From assembly GCA_041557595.1 (NCBI GenBank), contig JBFFGE010000161.1, forward strand, positions 1-10,779: 10,779 nt of DNA. The letters run 5' to 3'. The DNA comes from JAOTYV01 sp041557595 (GTDB lineage Bacteria > Pseudomonadota > Alphaproteobacteria > UBA8366). A program made the translations under genes and the position numbers. Of the stretch, positions 1-7,150 are shown piece after piece (positions within the stretch are counted from its first letter, which is position 1; every line of letters begins with the position of its first letter). The notes beneath the pieces are model-generated. The model was not told the origin of the DNA, did not search any database, and was given only the letters and a program-made list of their open reading frames with translations.

Positions 1-276
1 GCGGACTTCGCCCCCATGGGCCACAGCGTCCGGGTCCTGCGCGAAGAAGCGAAGGGGACCATTTCGTGGAAGATCAAGTTCCGGGACGGCCGCGAAAAGA
101 ATTTCGAATCCCCGATCCGGACCACGCCATGGGGATCGATCAAATGCGCCTCCGAATACGACGCACCCAGCCAGGATGCCATGAAGTCCCAGGAACTGGC
201 GCATGAACCGGATGCACTCAATATTCCCAAATTGCCGGCGTTGACGCCTGACCAACTCAAGCAGGGAGTGGTCTGA
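1..276 (+). CDS. aprB: Adenylylsulfate (APS) reductase beta subunit, C-terminal part (5' end outside window)
   Basis: The reading frame is open from base 1, so only the last 91 residues of the gene are visible. AprB is the iron-sulfur electron-transfer subunit of dissimilatory APS reductase, which interconverts APS and sulfite plus AMP in the cytoplasm. The two 4Fe-4S cluster motifs would lie in the missing N-terminal part. What remains matches the family's C-terminal region: a beta-strand stretch (VRVLREEAKGTISWKIKF), the segment RDGREKNFESPIRTTPWG, and an acidic, proline-containing tail that in known structures wraps around AprA. The identification rests on this tail plus the directly following aprA. 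The TGA stop shares its last base with the aprA ATG, so the two subunits are probably translationally coupled. An internal ATG at 16 is not the start, because the same protein continues upstream of it. Confidence 0.9.
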   Translation, partial: ADFAPMGHSVRVLREEAKGTISWKIKFRDGREKNFESPIRTTPWGSIKCASEYDAPSQDAMKSQELAHEPDALNIPKLPALTPDQLKQGVV

Positions 277-2120
277 TGGGCCTGTTTGGCGGACGGAAAA
301 CGGTCTTCGTTGATTCGGATGTCCTCGTTGTCGGCGGCGGCATGGCCGGCTGCGGGGCGACATACGAATCGCGTTTCTGGGGACGCGATAAAAAAGTCGT
401 CGTTGTCGAAAAAGCGAACATCGAGCGCAGCGGCGCCGTCGCCCAGGGCCTGTATGCGATCAACTGCTACATGGGCATGCAATGGGATGAGAACCAGCCC
501 GAGGATCACGTGCGCTATGCCCGGAACGACCTCATGGGGCTCGTGCGGGAGGATCTGGGCTACGACATCGCCCGGCATGTCGATTCCACGGTGCACAAGT
601 TCGAGGAGTGGGGTCTGCCGATCATGAAGGATCCGGAGACGGGCCGGTATCTGCGCGAGGGACAGTGGCAGATCATGATACACGGCGAGAGCTATAAGCC
701 GATCGTCGCCGAGGCCGCCCGCAAGGCCGCCACGGAAGTCTACAACCGGATCATGGTAACCCATCTGCTGATGGACAAGACCAAGCCGAACCGGGTCGCC
801 GGGGCCGTCGGTTTCAACGTCCGCACCGGAGACTTTTATGTTTTCCGCGCGAAAGCGGTAATTGTCGCTGCCGGTGGCGCGTCGCACATCTTCAAGCCGC
901 GTGCGGTCGGCGAAGGCATGGGGCGGACATGGTACGCCCCGTGGAGTAGCGCATCGGCCTATGCGTTGCCGATCCTGGCGGGGGCCAAGATGACCCAGAT
1001 GGAGAACCGCATCGTTCTCACCCGGTTCAAGGACGGATACGGTCCGGTCGGCGCCTATTTCCTCCATCTCAAGACGTATACCGAAAACGCATATGGGAAT
1101 AACTACGAACCCACATGGTACGAAAATACCAAGGAACTGGTCGGCGATTACATCGATCGGCATCCGGTGCCGACATGCCTGCGAAACCATGCGTTTCTGG
1201 AAGAGGTCAAGGCCGGTCGCGGCCCCATCCGCATGGTAACCAAGGAGGCTTTCCAGGATCCGCACAAGGAAACGGTGGGCTGGGAAAACTTCCTCGGCAT
1301 GACGATCGGCCAGGCCGTCGTCTGGGCATCGCAGAACATCGATCCCAAGGAAATCAATCCCGAGCTGACCACGTCCGAGCCGTACGTCATGGGCTCCCAT
1401 GCCACGTGTTCCGGCGCCTGGGCGAGTGGACCGGAAGACTACGCCCCCGCGGAATACCAGTGGGGTTACAACCGGATGATGACCGTCGAAGGGCTCTTCG
1501 GCGCCGGTGACACGATCGGTGGAACCGCCCATAAATTCTCGTCCGGCTCCTTCACGGAAGGCCGGATCGCCGGAAAGGCAGCGGTCAATTACGTGAACGA
1601 CCTGGGCAACGACGTGCCGCAGGTGAGCGAGGCGGAGTACGAAGATCTCGAGAAGGTCGTCTTCCAACCCATAGAGACCTATCAGGTCGGCCGCAACGAG
1701 ATCGTCGCGGGAACCGTATCGCCAAGCTACCTGTTGCCGATTCACGGTCTGCAGCGTCTCGAGAAGATCATGGACGAATATGTCGGCGGCATCAGTTCGC
1801 ACTACACGACCAACGAGCCCTTGCTGACCCGCGGGCTCGAGTTGCTGACCATGCTGAAGGAAGACCTCGCCTATCTCGGCGCCGAGGACCTTCACCAGCT
1901 GCAGCGGGCGTGGGAGCTTCAGCATCGGGTGCTGGCGTCCGAGTGTGTCACGCACCACACGATGTTCCGGACGGAAACGCGGTGGCCGGGCTATTACTAT
2001 CGGGCCGATCATCCGAAGCTGGATGATACCGATTGGCATTGCTTCACATTGTCCCAATACGACAAGGAGTCGGGCAATTGGGCAATGGAAAAGGCCCCGG
2101 TGTATCACATTGTCGAGTAG
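276..2120 (+). CDS. aprA: Adenylylsulfate (APS) reductase alpha subunit, FAD-containing catalytic subunit
   Basis: This 614-residue protein is the flavin subunit that catalyses sulfite + AMP = APS + 2 electrons, passing electrons through AprB. The FAD-binding Rossmann motif (VVGGGMAGCGA) is at residues 18-28. Family signatures follow: SGAVAQGLYAIN (52-63), ENR plus RFKDGYGPVGA (243-260, holding the conserved substrate-site Arg), GSHATCSGAW (373-382, with the active-site His) and the flavin-domain segment KFSSGSFTEGR (420-430). The length is normal and there is no signal peptide, fitting a cytoplasmic enzyme. An AGGGAG ribosome-binding site (263-268) lies 7 nt before the ATG. The gene forms an operon with aprB and, 130 nt downstream, sat. 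This linkage is typical of both sulfate reducers and sulfur oxidisers; the oxidative role is inferred from the presumed alphaproteobacterial background. No electron-partner gene (aprM or qmoABC) lies in the visible part. Confidence 0.96.
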   Translation: MGLFGGRKTVFVDSDVLVVGGGMAGCGATYESRFWGRDKKVVVVEKANIERSGAVAQGLYAINCYMGMQWDENQPEDHVRYARNDLMGLVREDLGYDIARHVDSTVHKFEEWGLPIMKDPETGRYLREGQWQIMIHGESYKPIVAEAARKAATEVYNRIMVTHLLMDKTKPNRVAGAVGFNVRTGDFYVFRAKAVIVAAGGASHIFKPRAVGEGMGRTWYAPWSSASAYALPILAGAKMTQMENRIVLTRFKDGYGPVGAYFLHLKTYTENAYGNNYEPTWYENTKELVGDYIDRHPVPTCLRNHAFLEEVKAGRGPIRMVTKEAFQDPHKETVGWENFLGMTIGQAVVWASQNIDPKEINPELTTSEPYVMGSHATCSGAWASGPEDYAPAEYQWGYNRMMTVEGLFGAGDTIGGTAHKFSSGSFTEGRIAGKAAVNYVNDLGNDVPQVSEAEYEDLEKVVFQPIETYQVGRNEIVAGTVSPSYLLPIHGLQRLEKIMDEYVGGISSHYTTNEPLLTRGLELLTMLKEDLAYLGAEDLHQLQRAWELQHRVLASECVTHHTMFRTETRWPGYYYRADHPKLDDTDWHCFTLSQYDKESGNWAMEKAPVYHIVE

Positions 2121-2154
2121 CCGGCGCGCATCGACGATCGCTTTGATGGGGTGA

Positions 2155-2173
2155 GGCGCCGCCTTATGGCGCC
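2155..2173 (+). repeat. Inverted repeat in the aprA-sat gap
   Basis: GGCGCC at 2155-2160 and again at 2168-2173 can pair around a 7-nt loop (GCCTTAT). It sits in the 130-nt gap between aprA and sat. No T-run follows, so it is not a standard Rho-independent terminator; it could be an mRNA-stabilising or attenuating hairpin. GGCGCC is itself a palindrome and the region is GC-rich, so chance is a real possibility. Nothing else distinct was seen in the gap apart from the sat ribosome-binding site. Confidence 0.4.
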
Positions 2174-2250
2174 GGAAACCGGATGCGTGGCGAAGGCCCG
2201 TCGTCCGGTATGCGCGGCTGCCGGGGCGAGTTGGATAGGAGACGCAAGAA

Positions 2251-3423
2251 ATGTCGAAGCTGGTACAGCCGCACGGCGGCGATGCCCTCAATCCGCTCCT
2301 GTTGCCGGCGGCGGAGCGCGCCGACGCACGCAAGCGTGCCGCGACATTGAAAAGCGTGCCGCTCTCGACGCGCGAAGTATCCGATCTCTTCATGCTCGCG
2401 ATGGGGGCCTATACCCCGATCGACGGATTTATGGGCGAAGCGGATTGGCGCGGCGCCTGCGTCGACATGAAACTCGCCAGCGGCCTGTTCTGGCCCATTC
2501 CGATCACGCTTTCCTGCGCCAAGGATCTCGCCGACGGTATCCAGATCGGCGACGAGGTGGCGCTCGCCGATGGCGAGACCGGCGACCTCTTGGGCACGTT
2601 GACGGTCAGCGAGAAATTCGCCATCGACCGGGCGCTGGAATGCGAAAGCGTCTTCCGCACGACCGATCCGGCCCATCCCGGCGTGCAGAAGGTCATGGAA
2701 CAGGGCGACGTCAATCTGGCCGGCCGGATCGTCGCTTTCTCGGAAGGTCATTTTCCCGAGACATATAAGGGGCTGTACCATCGGCCGGCGGAAACCCGGG
2801 CGCTGTTTCAGGAGAAAGGCTGGTCGAAGGTCGCTGCCTTCCAGACCCGCAACCCGATGCACCGCAGTCACGAATATCTCGCCAAGGTCGCCATCGAAAT
2901 CTGCGACGGCGTGCTGATCCACCAGGTGTTGGGCGCGTTGAAGCCGGGCGACATTCCGGCCGAAGTTCGCGTCGATGCGATCGATGCGCTGGTCCAGCAC
3001 TACTTCGTGCCGGGTACCATCATCCAGGCGGGCTATCCCATCGAGATGCGTTATGCGGGACCCCGCGAAGCCTTGCTGCACGCTTTATTCCGGCAAAACT
3101 TCGGCTGTTCGCACCTGATCGTCGGGCGCGACCATGCCGGCGTCGGCGACTATTACGGGCCGTTCGACGCCCATCACATCTTCGACGAGATCCCGCGCGA
3201 CAGCATGGAGATCGAGCCGCTCAAGATCGATATCACTTTTTACTGTTTCAAATGCGACGGCATGGCGACCGGCAAGACCTGTCCGCATCCGAATGAGGAT
3301 CGGCTCAACGTCTCGGGCACGCGGCTTCGGGAAATGTTTGCGAACCATGAGACGGTACCGCCCCAGTTCAGCCGACCCGAGGTCCTCAAGGTGCTGCAAT
3401 CCTATTACGACAGTTTGGATTAG
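2251..3423 (+). CDS. sat: Sulfate adenylyltransferase (ATP sulfurylase), homodimer-type, no APS kinase domain
   Basis: The 390-residue enzyme interconverts APS + pyrophosphate and sulfate + ATP. In sulfur oxidisers it runs toward ATP, finishing the pathway begun by AprAB. An N-terminal PUA-like domain (about 1-170) precedes the catalytic domain. The nucleotide-binding HxxH lies in QTRNPMHRSHE (198-208; His204, His207), followed by GRDHAGVG (292-299) and GTRLR (356-360). Cys332, Cys335, Cys344 and His346 form a C-x2-C-x8-C-x-H zinc-site pattern seen in a subset of prokaryotic enzymes. The protein ends without a fused APS kinase, and no CysD/CysN pair is present, which supports a dissimilatory rather than assimilatory type. 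An AGGAG ribosome-binding site (2237-2241) is 9 nt before the ATG. The gene ends 24 nt from the convergent minus-strand gene, with no obvious terminator between them. Confidence 0.96.
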   Translation: MSKLVQPHGGDALNPLLLPAAERADARKRAATLKSVPLSTREVSDLFMLAMGAYTPIDGFMGEADWRGACVDMKLASGLFWPIPITLSCAKDLADGIQIGDEVALADGETGDLLGTLTVSEKFAIDRALECESVFRTTDPAHPGVQKVMEQGDVNLAGRIVAFSEGHFPETYKGLYHRPAETRALFQEKGWSKVAAFQTRNPMHRSHEYLAKVAIEICDGVLIHQVLGALKPGDIPAEVRVDAIDALVQHYFVPGTIIQAGYPIEMRYAGPREALLHALFRQNFGCSHLIVGRDHAGVGDYYGPFDAHHIFDEIPRDSMEIEPLKIDITFYCFKCDGMATGKTCPHPNEDRLNVSGTRLREMFANHETVPPQFSRPEVLKVLQSYYDSLD

Positions 3424-3447
3424 ATGCCATCCGAAGCAGAGCGCCGA

Positions 3448-3816
3448 TTACAGGTCAGTATATTTGCGCGCGTTGCCGCGCGATTTTTCCACCGGATATT
3501 TGACGTCGTTGGCCTCGATCTTGTCCGCCGCCGCCGTTGCCAGATCGAATCCGGCGCGTTCCGCGATCAACAGGAGATAGAGCAGAACGTCCGCGCATTC
3601 TTCCGCCAGGCGATCGCGAAATGCCGGCTCGCCCGCGGCTTTGTCGACCGCGGCGTCGTCCTTCCACTGGGTCAATTCGAGCAGCTCCGCGGATTCGAGG
3701 CCGACCGACAGGATCAAATTCTTGAGCGAATGAAACTGCCGCCAATCCCGCGCGTCGCGAAACGCGATGAGACGGTCGGTAAGCTCCGCTAGCGATGCCG
3801 TTTTTGGCGGGCTCAC
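3448..3816 (-). CDS. MazG-like nucleotide pyrophosphohydrolase
   Basis: A 122-residue all-alpha protein of the MazG/dCTPase (RS21-C6-like) group, which hydrolyses (d)NTPs to monophosphate and pyrophosphate with Mg2+, often for nucleotide-pool cleaning. The metal-binding pattern is present: ExxE in LESAELLELTQW, followed after a helical hairpin by EECADVLLYLLLIAER. The preceding RDWRQFHSLKNL segment is also typical. A longer frame is open back to an ATG at 3894, but that would overlap the upstream metallophosphoesterase by about 50 nt and add an Arg-rich, unconserved extension. The GTG at 3816 was chosen because an AAAGGA ribosome-binding site lies 8 nt upstream and the length then fits the family. 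It follows the metallophosphoesterase by 28 nt, probably in one transcript. The exact substrate cannot be read from the sequence. Confidence 0.85.
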   Translation of the reverse strand: MSPPKTASLAELTDRLIAFRDARDWRQFHSLKNLILSVGLESAELLELTQWKDDAAVDKAAGEPAFRDRLAEECADVLLYLLLIAERAGFDLATAAADKIEANDVKYPVEKSRGNARKYTDL

Positions 3817-3844
3817 GGTTGCGATCCTTTCTTGTTCGCGCCGC

Positions 3845-4606
3845 TCAATGCGGACCGGCCGCACGCATCTCGCTGACGAACCCCTGCGTCGCATCGAAAC
3901 GGTGGAGCTGATAGAGCGGCACGGATTGCAGCGCGTCGGGGTAGGCGCCGAGCCGCAAATCGACCGCGATGCTCGGTGTGCTGCTCACCGGCACGTCCCC
4001 GATCACGCCCGCGGTGGCGCGGTGGGTATGGCCGCAGAAGGCGTGGATGACCCGGCCATGATCGTTCAGTGCCTCGCGGATCATGGCGATGGATTCCTGC
4101 GTTTCGAATTGCAACGGATAATCCGATTCGACCACCTCGAAGGCGGGATGGTGCATGAATGCCGCCGTCGGTCTGGCAGCGTCTTCCGTCAGCGCGGCGC
4201 GCAGGCTGTCCGCCCGAACCGCGCAATAGTCCCCCTTGTTGCTGCTCTCGCTCAGCGTATCGAGGACCAGCAACTGCACCGGAAAGTCGTCCACACGGTA
4301 TTGCAGGAAGGGCGACCCGGGCAGCAGATCGTCGCGCGCGGGAAAGGTCGCGCGGAGCGCGTGCCGATCGTCCCGGTTGCCCGCCGCGAGATACAGCGGG
4401 ACGGACAAGTTATCCAGGATCGTCTTCGCCGCATCATATTCCTCGGGCTTTCCCAAATTGGTCAGGTCGCCCGTGTGAAGGACCACGTCCGGCCGTGGAT
4501 CGAGCCCATTGATATCCTCCACGCACTGCGCGAGGTGGTGCATGCGGTCCGCGCTATGGGGGCCGTCCAGGTCGATATGGGTGTCGGAAATCTGGGCGAT
4601 GATCAT
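3845..4606 (-). CDS. Calcineurin-like metallophosphoesterase (cyclic-nucleotide phosphodiesterase-like)
   Basis: This 253-residue protein has the binuclear-metal phosphoesterase signatures in order: DTH (residues 8-10), GD (46-47), GNRD (76-79), HH (152-153) and GHTH (192-195). It resembles the CpdA/Icc and glycerophosphodiesterase-like class III phosphodiesterases, which cleave cAMP or small phosphodiesters. The substrate is not determinable here. The usual GNHD motif reads GNRD: the metal-binding Asn is kept but the neighbouring catalytic His is Arg. Either activity is altered or the protein belongs to a subfamily with this change. The ATG at 4606 places MIIAQISDTH at the N terminus as the family expects. 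A TTG six codons upstream (4624) is an alternative, and neither has a clear Shine-Dalgarno site. A TATACA box lies about 11 nt upstream and could be part of a promoter, but the evidence is weak. Confidence 0.88.
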   Translation of the reverse strand: MIIAQISDTHIDLDGPHSADRMHHLAQCVEDINGLDPRPDVVLHTGDLTNLGKPEEYDAAKTILDNLSVPLYLAAGNRDDRHALRATFPARDDLLPGSPFLQYRVDDFPVQLLVLDTLSESSNKGDYCAVRADSLRAALTEDAARPTAAFMHHPAFEVVESDYPLQFETQESIAMIREALNDHGRVIHAFCGHTHRATAGVIGDVPVSSTPSIAVDLRLGAYPDALQSVPLYQLHRFDATQGFVSEMRAAGPH

Positions 4607-4679
4607 GGGCGATGTGTATAGCAACGATTCGCGGCCGATGGAAAACCCGCCGGCGCGCGATACCTCCGTCGATCAGTAA

Positions 4680-4706
4680 GCGGCCGTGCCGAAATCAGGC
4701 GGCCGC
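4680..4706 (-). repeat. Inverted repeat spanning the stop codon of the GMC gene
   Basis: GCGGCCG at 4680-4686 is complementary to CGGCCGC at 4700-4706, giving a 7-bp stem around a 13-nt loop that contains the GMC oxidoreductase stop codon (4695-4697). An alternative fold pairs GCGGCC and GCC with GGC and GGCCGC around a 2-nt bulge. No U-tract follows on the minus strand, so it is not a clear intrinsic terminator. It may limit read-through or protect the mRNA end, or be a chance product of high GC content. The rest of the 88-nt gap to the metallophosphoesterase shows nothing distinct. Confidence 0.4.
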
Positions 4707-6290
4707 GTCTTCGCGGATCATCGCCGCGGCTTTTTCCGCGATCATGATTGTCGGCGCGTTGGTGTTCCCCGTGGTGACGGTCGGCATGACCGATGCGTCG
4801 ACCACGCGCAGCCCCGCGATGCCGTGCACCCGCAACCGGGAATCGACAACGGCCATGGGATCTTCGCCCATTTTGCAGGTCCCGACGGGATGATAGATCG
4901 TTGTGCCCTGGGCCTGGGCGAACGCACGAACATCGTCGATCGTCTCGATCGGCGTGCCGGGCCGCACCTCGCCCACGGAGAATTCGGCGATGGCGGGCGC
5001 GGCGAAGATCTTCCGCGTCTGCTGGATGCCGGCGAGCATGACGTGCAGGTCGCTTTCCGCGGACAGGTAATTCGGCCGGATTGCGGGTGGCTGCAGCGGG
5101 TCCGGACTGGCGGCCATGATCGTGCCCCGGCTCTCCGGCCGCGCCGGACAGACCGCAACGGCCATGCCCGGTTCGCTTTCAAGGACGTTTTTCTTTTCCG
5201 GCTCGAAGCTGACCGGCGCGTAGAGCAGTTGCAGATCGGGGCTGCTCAAGCCCTCGCGGCTGCGGCTGAACACCATGGCGCTGGTTGCCCCGAAGGTGAG
5301 CGCGCCGTCGCCGCGAAATACCCAGCGCGCGATTTCCGGAACGACACGCGGGAACCGCGCCAGTTGATTCATCGAGACGGCGTTTTTGACCCGGTGCGCG
5401 ATGCGGGTCACGTAATGATCTGAAAGATTGCCGCCGACGCCGGGAAGATCGTGCTGCGTCGCGATTCCCAGCGATTGCAGATGCGCGCCGGGGCCGATGC
5501 CGGAGACCTGCAGCAGGTGCGGCGAATTGATCGCGCCGCCGCTGACGATGACTTCCCGGTCCGCGCGGAGCTCGCGGTCGCGGCCGCCCTGGCGGAATGC
5601 CACGCCGACGCATTTCTTGCCCTCGAAAAGCAGCTTCGTGGCGATGGCGTCGGTCTCGATCGTCAGGTTCGGCCGGCCTTTCGCCGCAGCCAGGAAGGTC
5701 TGCGCGGTCGACGCCCGACGGCGGCCGGCCCGCGTCATCTGGGAATAACCGACGCCTTCCTGCTGTGCGCCGTTGTAATCCTTGGTCAGCGGGAACCCGG
5801 CCTGTTGGGCGGCTTCGACGAACCGGTGCGTCAGCGGCAGGATGGTGCGCGCTTCCTCGACTTTCAGCACACCGCCATGGCCCCGATAGGCGCCATCGCC
5901 GCGCTCGCGAAAATCTTCCGATTTCTTGAAATAGGGCAGCACCTCGTCATAGGACCAGCCGGTGCAGCCGCGCTGCGCCCATCCGTCATAGTCGGTGGGA
6001 TTGCCGCGAACGTATTGCATGCCGTTGATCGAGCTCGACCCGCCCAGCACTTTGCCGCGCGGCCAATGAATGCGCCGTCCGCCGCTGCCGGCCTCGGGTT
6101 CGCTGCTGTAGTTCCAGTTGATCTTGGGATGGTACAGCAGCGTACGGACCCCGGCCGGAATATGGATCATCGGATTGCGGTCTTTCGGGCCGGCTTCCAA
6201 CAGAACGACCTCCGCGCCGTCTTCGCTCAGCCGGTTCGCCATGACGCAACCGGCCGAACCGGCGCCCACGACGATGTAATCGATACCCAT
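4695..6290 (-). CDS. GMC-family FAD-dependent oxidoreductase (choline/alcohol dehydrogenase-like)
   Basis: A complete 531-residue GMC oxidoreductase, which oxidises a primary or secondary alcohol with FAD. The N terminus carries the FAD dinucleotide fold (IVVGAGSAGC, residues 6-15) and ends its second strand with VVLLEAG. GMC signature 1 is GKVLGGSSSINGMQYVRG (79-96), and signature 2 contains GGAINSPHLLQVSGIG. Near the C terminus, YHPVGTCKMG (His about 467) and TGNTNAPT (Asn about 511) supply the catalytic His-Asn pair, followed by MIAEKAA. The frame is open 101 codons further upstream, but MGIDYIVVGAG is the correct family start; a GGAG box lies about 10 nt before this ATG. No signal peptide is present. 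The alcohol substrate is unknown: choline, polyethylene glycol and aliphatic alcohol enzymes all share these motifs. It is transcribed divergently from the NIPSNAP gene. Confidence 0.94.
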   Translation of the reverse strand: MGIDYIVVGAGSAGCVMANRLSEDGAEVVLLEAGPKDRNPMIHIPAGVRTLLYHPKINWNYSSEPEAGSGGRRIHWPRGKVLGGSSSINGMQYVRGNPTDYDGWAQRGCTGWSYDEVLPYFKKSEDFRERGDGAYRGHGGVLKVEEARTILPLTHRFVEAAQQAGFPLTKDYNGAQQEGVGYSQMTRAGRRRASTAQTFLAAAKGRPNLTIETDAIATKLLFEGKKCVGVAFRQGGRDRELRADREVIVSGGAINSPHLLQVSGIGPGAHLQSLGIATQHDLPGVGGNLSDHYVTRIAHRVKNAVSMNQLARFPRVVPEIARWVFRGDGALTFGATSAMVFSRSREGLSSPDLQLLYAPVSFEPEKKNVLESEPGMAVAVCPARPESRGTIMAASPDPLQPPAIRPNYLSAESDLHVMLAGIQQTRKIFAAPAIAEFSVGEVRPGTPIETIDDVRAFAQAQGTTIYHPVGTCKMGEDPMAVVDSRLRVHGIAGLRVVDASVMPTVTTGNTNAPTIMIAEKAAAMIREDAAA

Positions 6291-6324
6291 GTTTCTTATT
6301 CTCCGGGAGGTGTCACAGAATCCC

Positions 6325-6340
6325 GAAACCTTATCGTTTC
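6325..6340. repeat. Small inverted repeat GAAAC-N6-GTTTC (candidate operator)
   Basis: GAAAC (6325-6329) and GTTTC (6336-6340) flank a 6-nt centre. The arms resemble those of the longer repeat about 60 nt away, but the spacer differs, so a shared binding protein is only a guess. It lies near the possible -10 box of the GMC gene, where a repressor could act. Confidence 0.3.
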
Positions 6341-6383
6341 CGGTGGGGCGGCCACAAGCCGGGGCGGCAATTTGATCGCGCGG

Positions 6384-6404
6384 CAAAACGCTGTCATCGT
6401 TTTG
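6384..6404. repeat. Perfect 7-bp inverted repeat CAAAACG-N7-CGTTTTG (candidate operator)
   Basis: CAAAACG (6384-6390) and CGTTTTG (6398-6404) are exact inverted copies around CTGTCAT. The 21-bp dyad is AT-rich in its arms within otherwise GC-rich DNA and sits midway in a divergent promoter region, which is a usual position for a dimeric regulator's operator. No regulator gene is in the window, so the binding factor is unknown. Confidence 0.45.
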
Positions 6405-6457
6405 GCCGGGTTTCAGTAAACGCCGATGTCGTCGGCCAACGTCAGGAGCGAAGCGCC

Positions 6458-7075
6458 ATGATCTATGAAGTGCGGACGTATCAACTGGTTCCGGGTTCCT
6501 TGCAGACGGTTCTGGACCGGTTTGCCGAAGGGTACGAGCATCGAAAGAAAATTTCCGAGCTGGCGGCCTTCTGGTATTCGGAGATCGGACCACTCAACCA
6601 GATCGTTCATGTTTGGCCCTACAAGAACGCGGGGGAGCGGGAGAAGATCCGGGCTGAAGCCGCGAAATCGCCGCATTGGCCGCCGTCGATCGGCGAGTTT
6701 CTGGTGTCGATGAATTCCGAAATATTCAACCCGTCGCCCGTCTCGCCCGAGATGCTGACCGGCAAGAACGGTCCGATCTATGAGATGCGGAGTTACACGC
6801 TGAAGCCGGGTGCGATACCGGCGACGATCGAAGCCTGGCAAGGCGCGATCGAGGGCCGGCGAAAACTCTCGCCGCTGGTGATTTCCATGTACAGCGAGGT
6901 CGGCGCGCTCAACAAACATGTCCATGTTTGGGCCTATGAAAGCCTCGATCAACGCCAGCAGGTGCGGACAAAGGCGAAAGCCGAGGGTATTTGGCCGCCG
7001 AAGGGACCGGGCGGCCGATTGGTCGCACAGGAAAATAAAATTCTGCTGCCGGCGCCGTTTTCGCCCGCGCAATAG
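6458..7075 (+). CDS. NIPSNAP family protein with two tandem NIPSNAP domains
   Basis: This 205-residue protein contains two copies of the NIPSNAP fold (a dimeric alpha/beta-barrel-like ferredoxin fold). Copy one (about 2-102) reads IYEVRTYQLVPGS...WYSEIGPLNQIVHVWPY. Copy two (about 107-202) reads IYEMRSYTLKPGA...MYSEVGALNKHVHVWAY. Both then end in a helix followed by a WPP turn, showing an internal duplication. There is no signal peptide or membrane segment. The biochemical role of bacterial NIPSNAP proteins is mostly unestablished; they often sit beside catabolic genes. An AGGAG ribosome-binding site lies about 10 nt before the ATG. The gene begins the rightward block and is followed after 75 nt by the thiamine-diphosphate enzyme, so a role in that enzyme's pathway is plausible but only inferred. 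Confidence 0.9.
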   Translation: MIYEVRTYQLVPGSLQTVLDRFAEGYEHRKKISELAAFWYSEIGPLNQIVHVWPYKNAGEREKIRAEAAKSPHWPPSIGEFLVSMNSEIFNPSPVSPEMLTGKNGPIYEMRSYTLKPGAIPATIEAWQGAIEGRRKLSPLVISMYSEVGALNKHVHVWAYESLDQRQQVRTKAKAEGIWPPKGPGGRLVAQENKILLPAPFSPAQ

Positions 7076-7150
7076 CGGCATGGGGAATGGTGGAGAAGGT
7101 GCGCCCGGGACAGTCGGTCCGGGCCGGAAATTCAATTGATGGAGCGTAGT

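Larger units (their letters stand above)
6291..6457. promoter_or_regulatory. Divergent intergenic promoter region between the GMC and NIPSNAP genes
   Basis: These 167 bases separate two divergent starts, so at least two promoters should lie here. On the minus strand, TTGTGG and GATAAG spaced 16 nt apart (within 6330-6360) are a possible -35/-10 pair for the GMC gene; the match is moderate. No convincing pair was found for the plus strand. Two inverted repeats (6325-6340 and 6384-6404), both with AAAC and GTTT arms, are candidate operator sites. The NIPSNAP ribosome-binding site (AGGAG) is at the right end. Confidence 0.5.

Noticed and set aside
2164..3081. A 305-codon minus-strand frame opposite sat
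   Set aside because: It is a codon-position shadow of sat and shows no domain.
5451..6419. A 322-codon plus-strand frame opposite the GMC gene, and a similar 245-codon one at 4686-5423
   Set aside because: Both mirror the GMC coding sequence, have low-complexity composition and no ribosome-binding site or family motif.
7102..7125. An imperfect inverted repeat (CCCGGGAC/GGTCCGGG) between the NIPSNAP and ThDP genes
   Set aside because: It has only five good pairs plus a wobble and a mismatch, no T-run, and lies in very GC-rich DNA, so it is probably chance.
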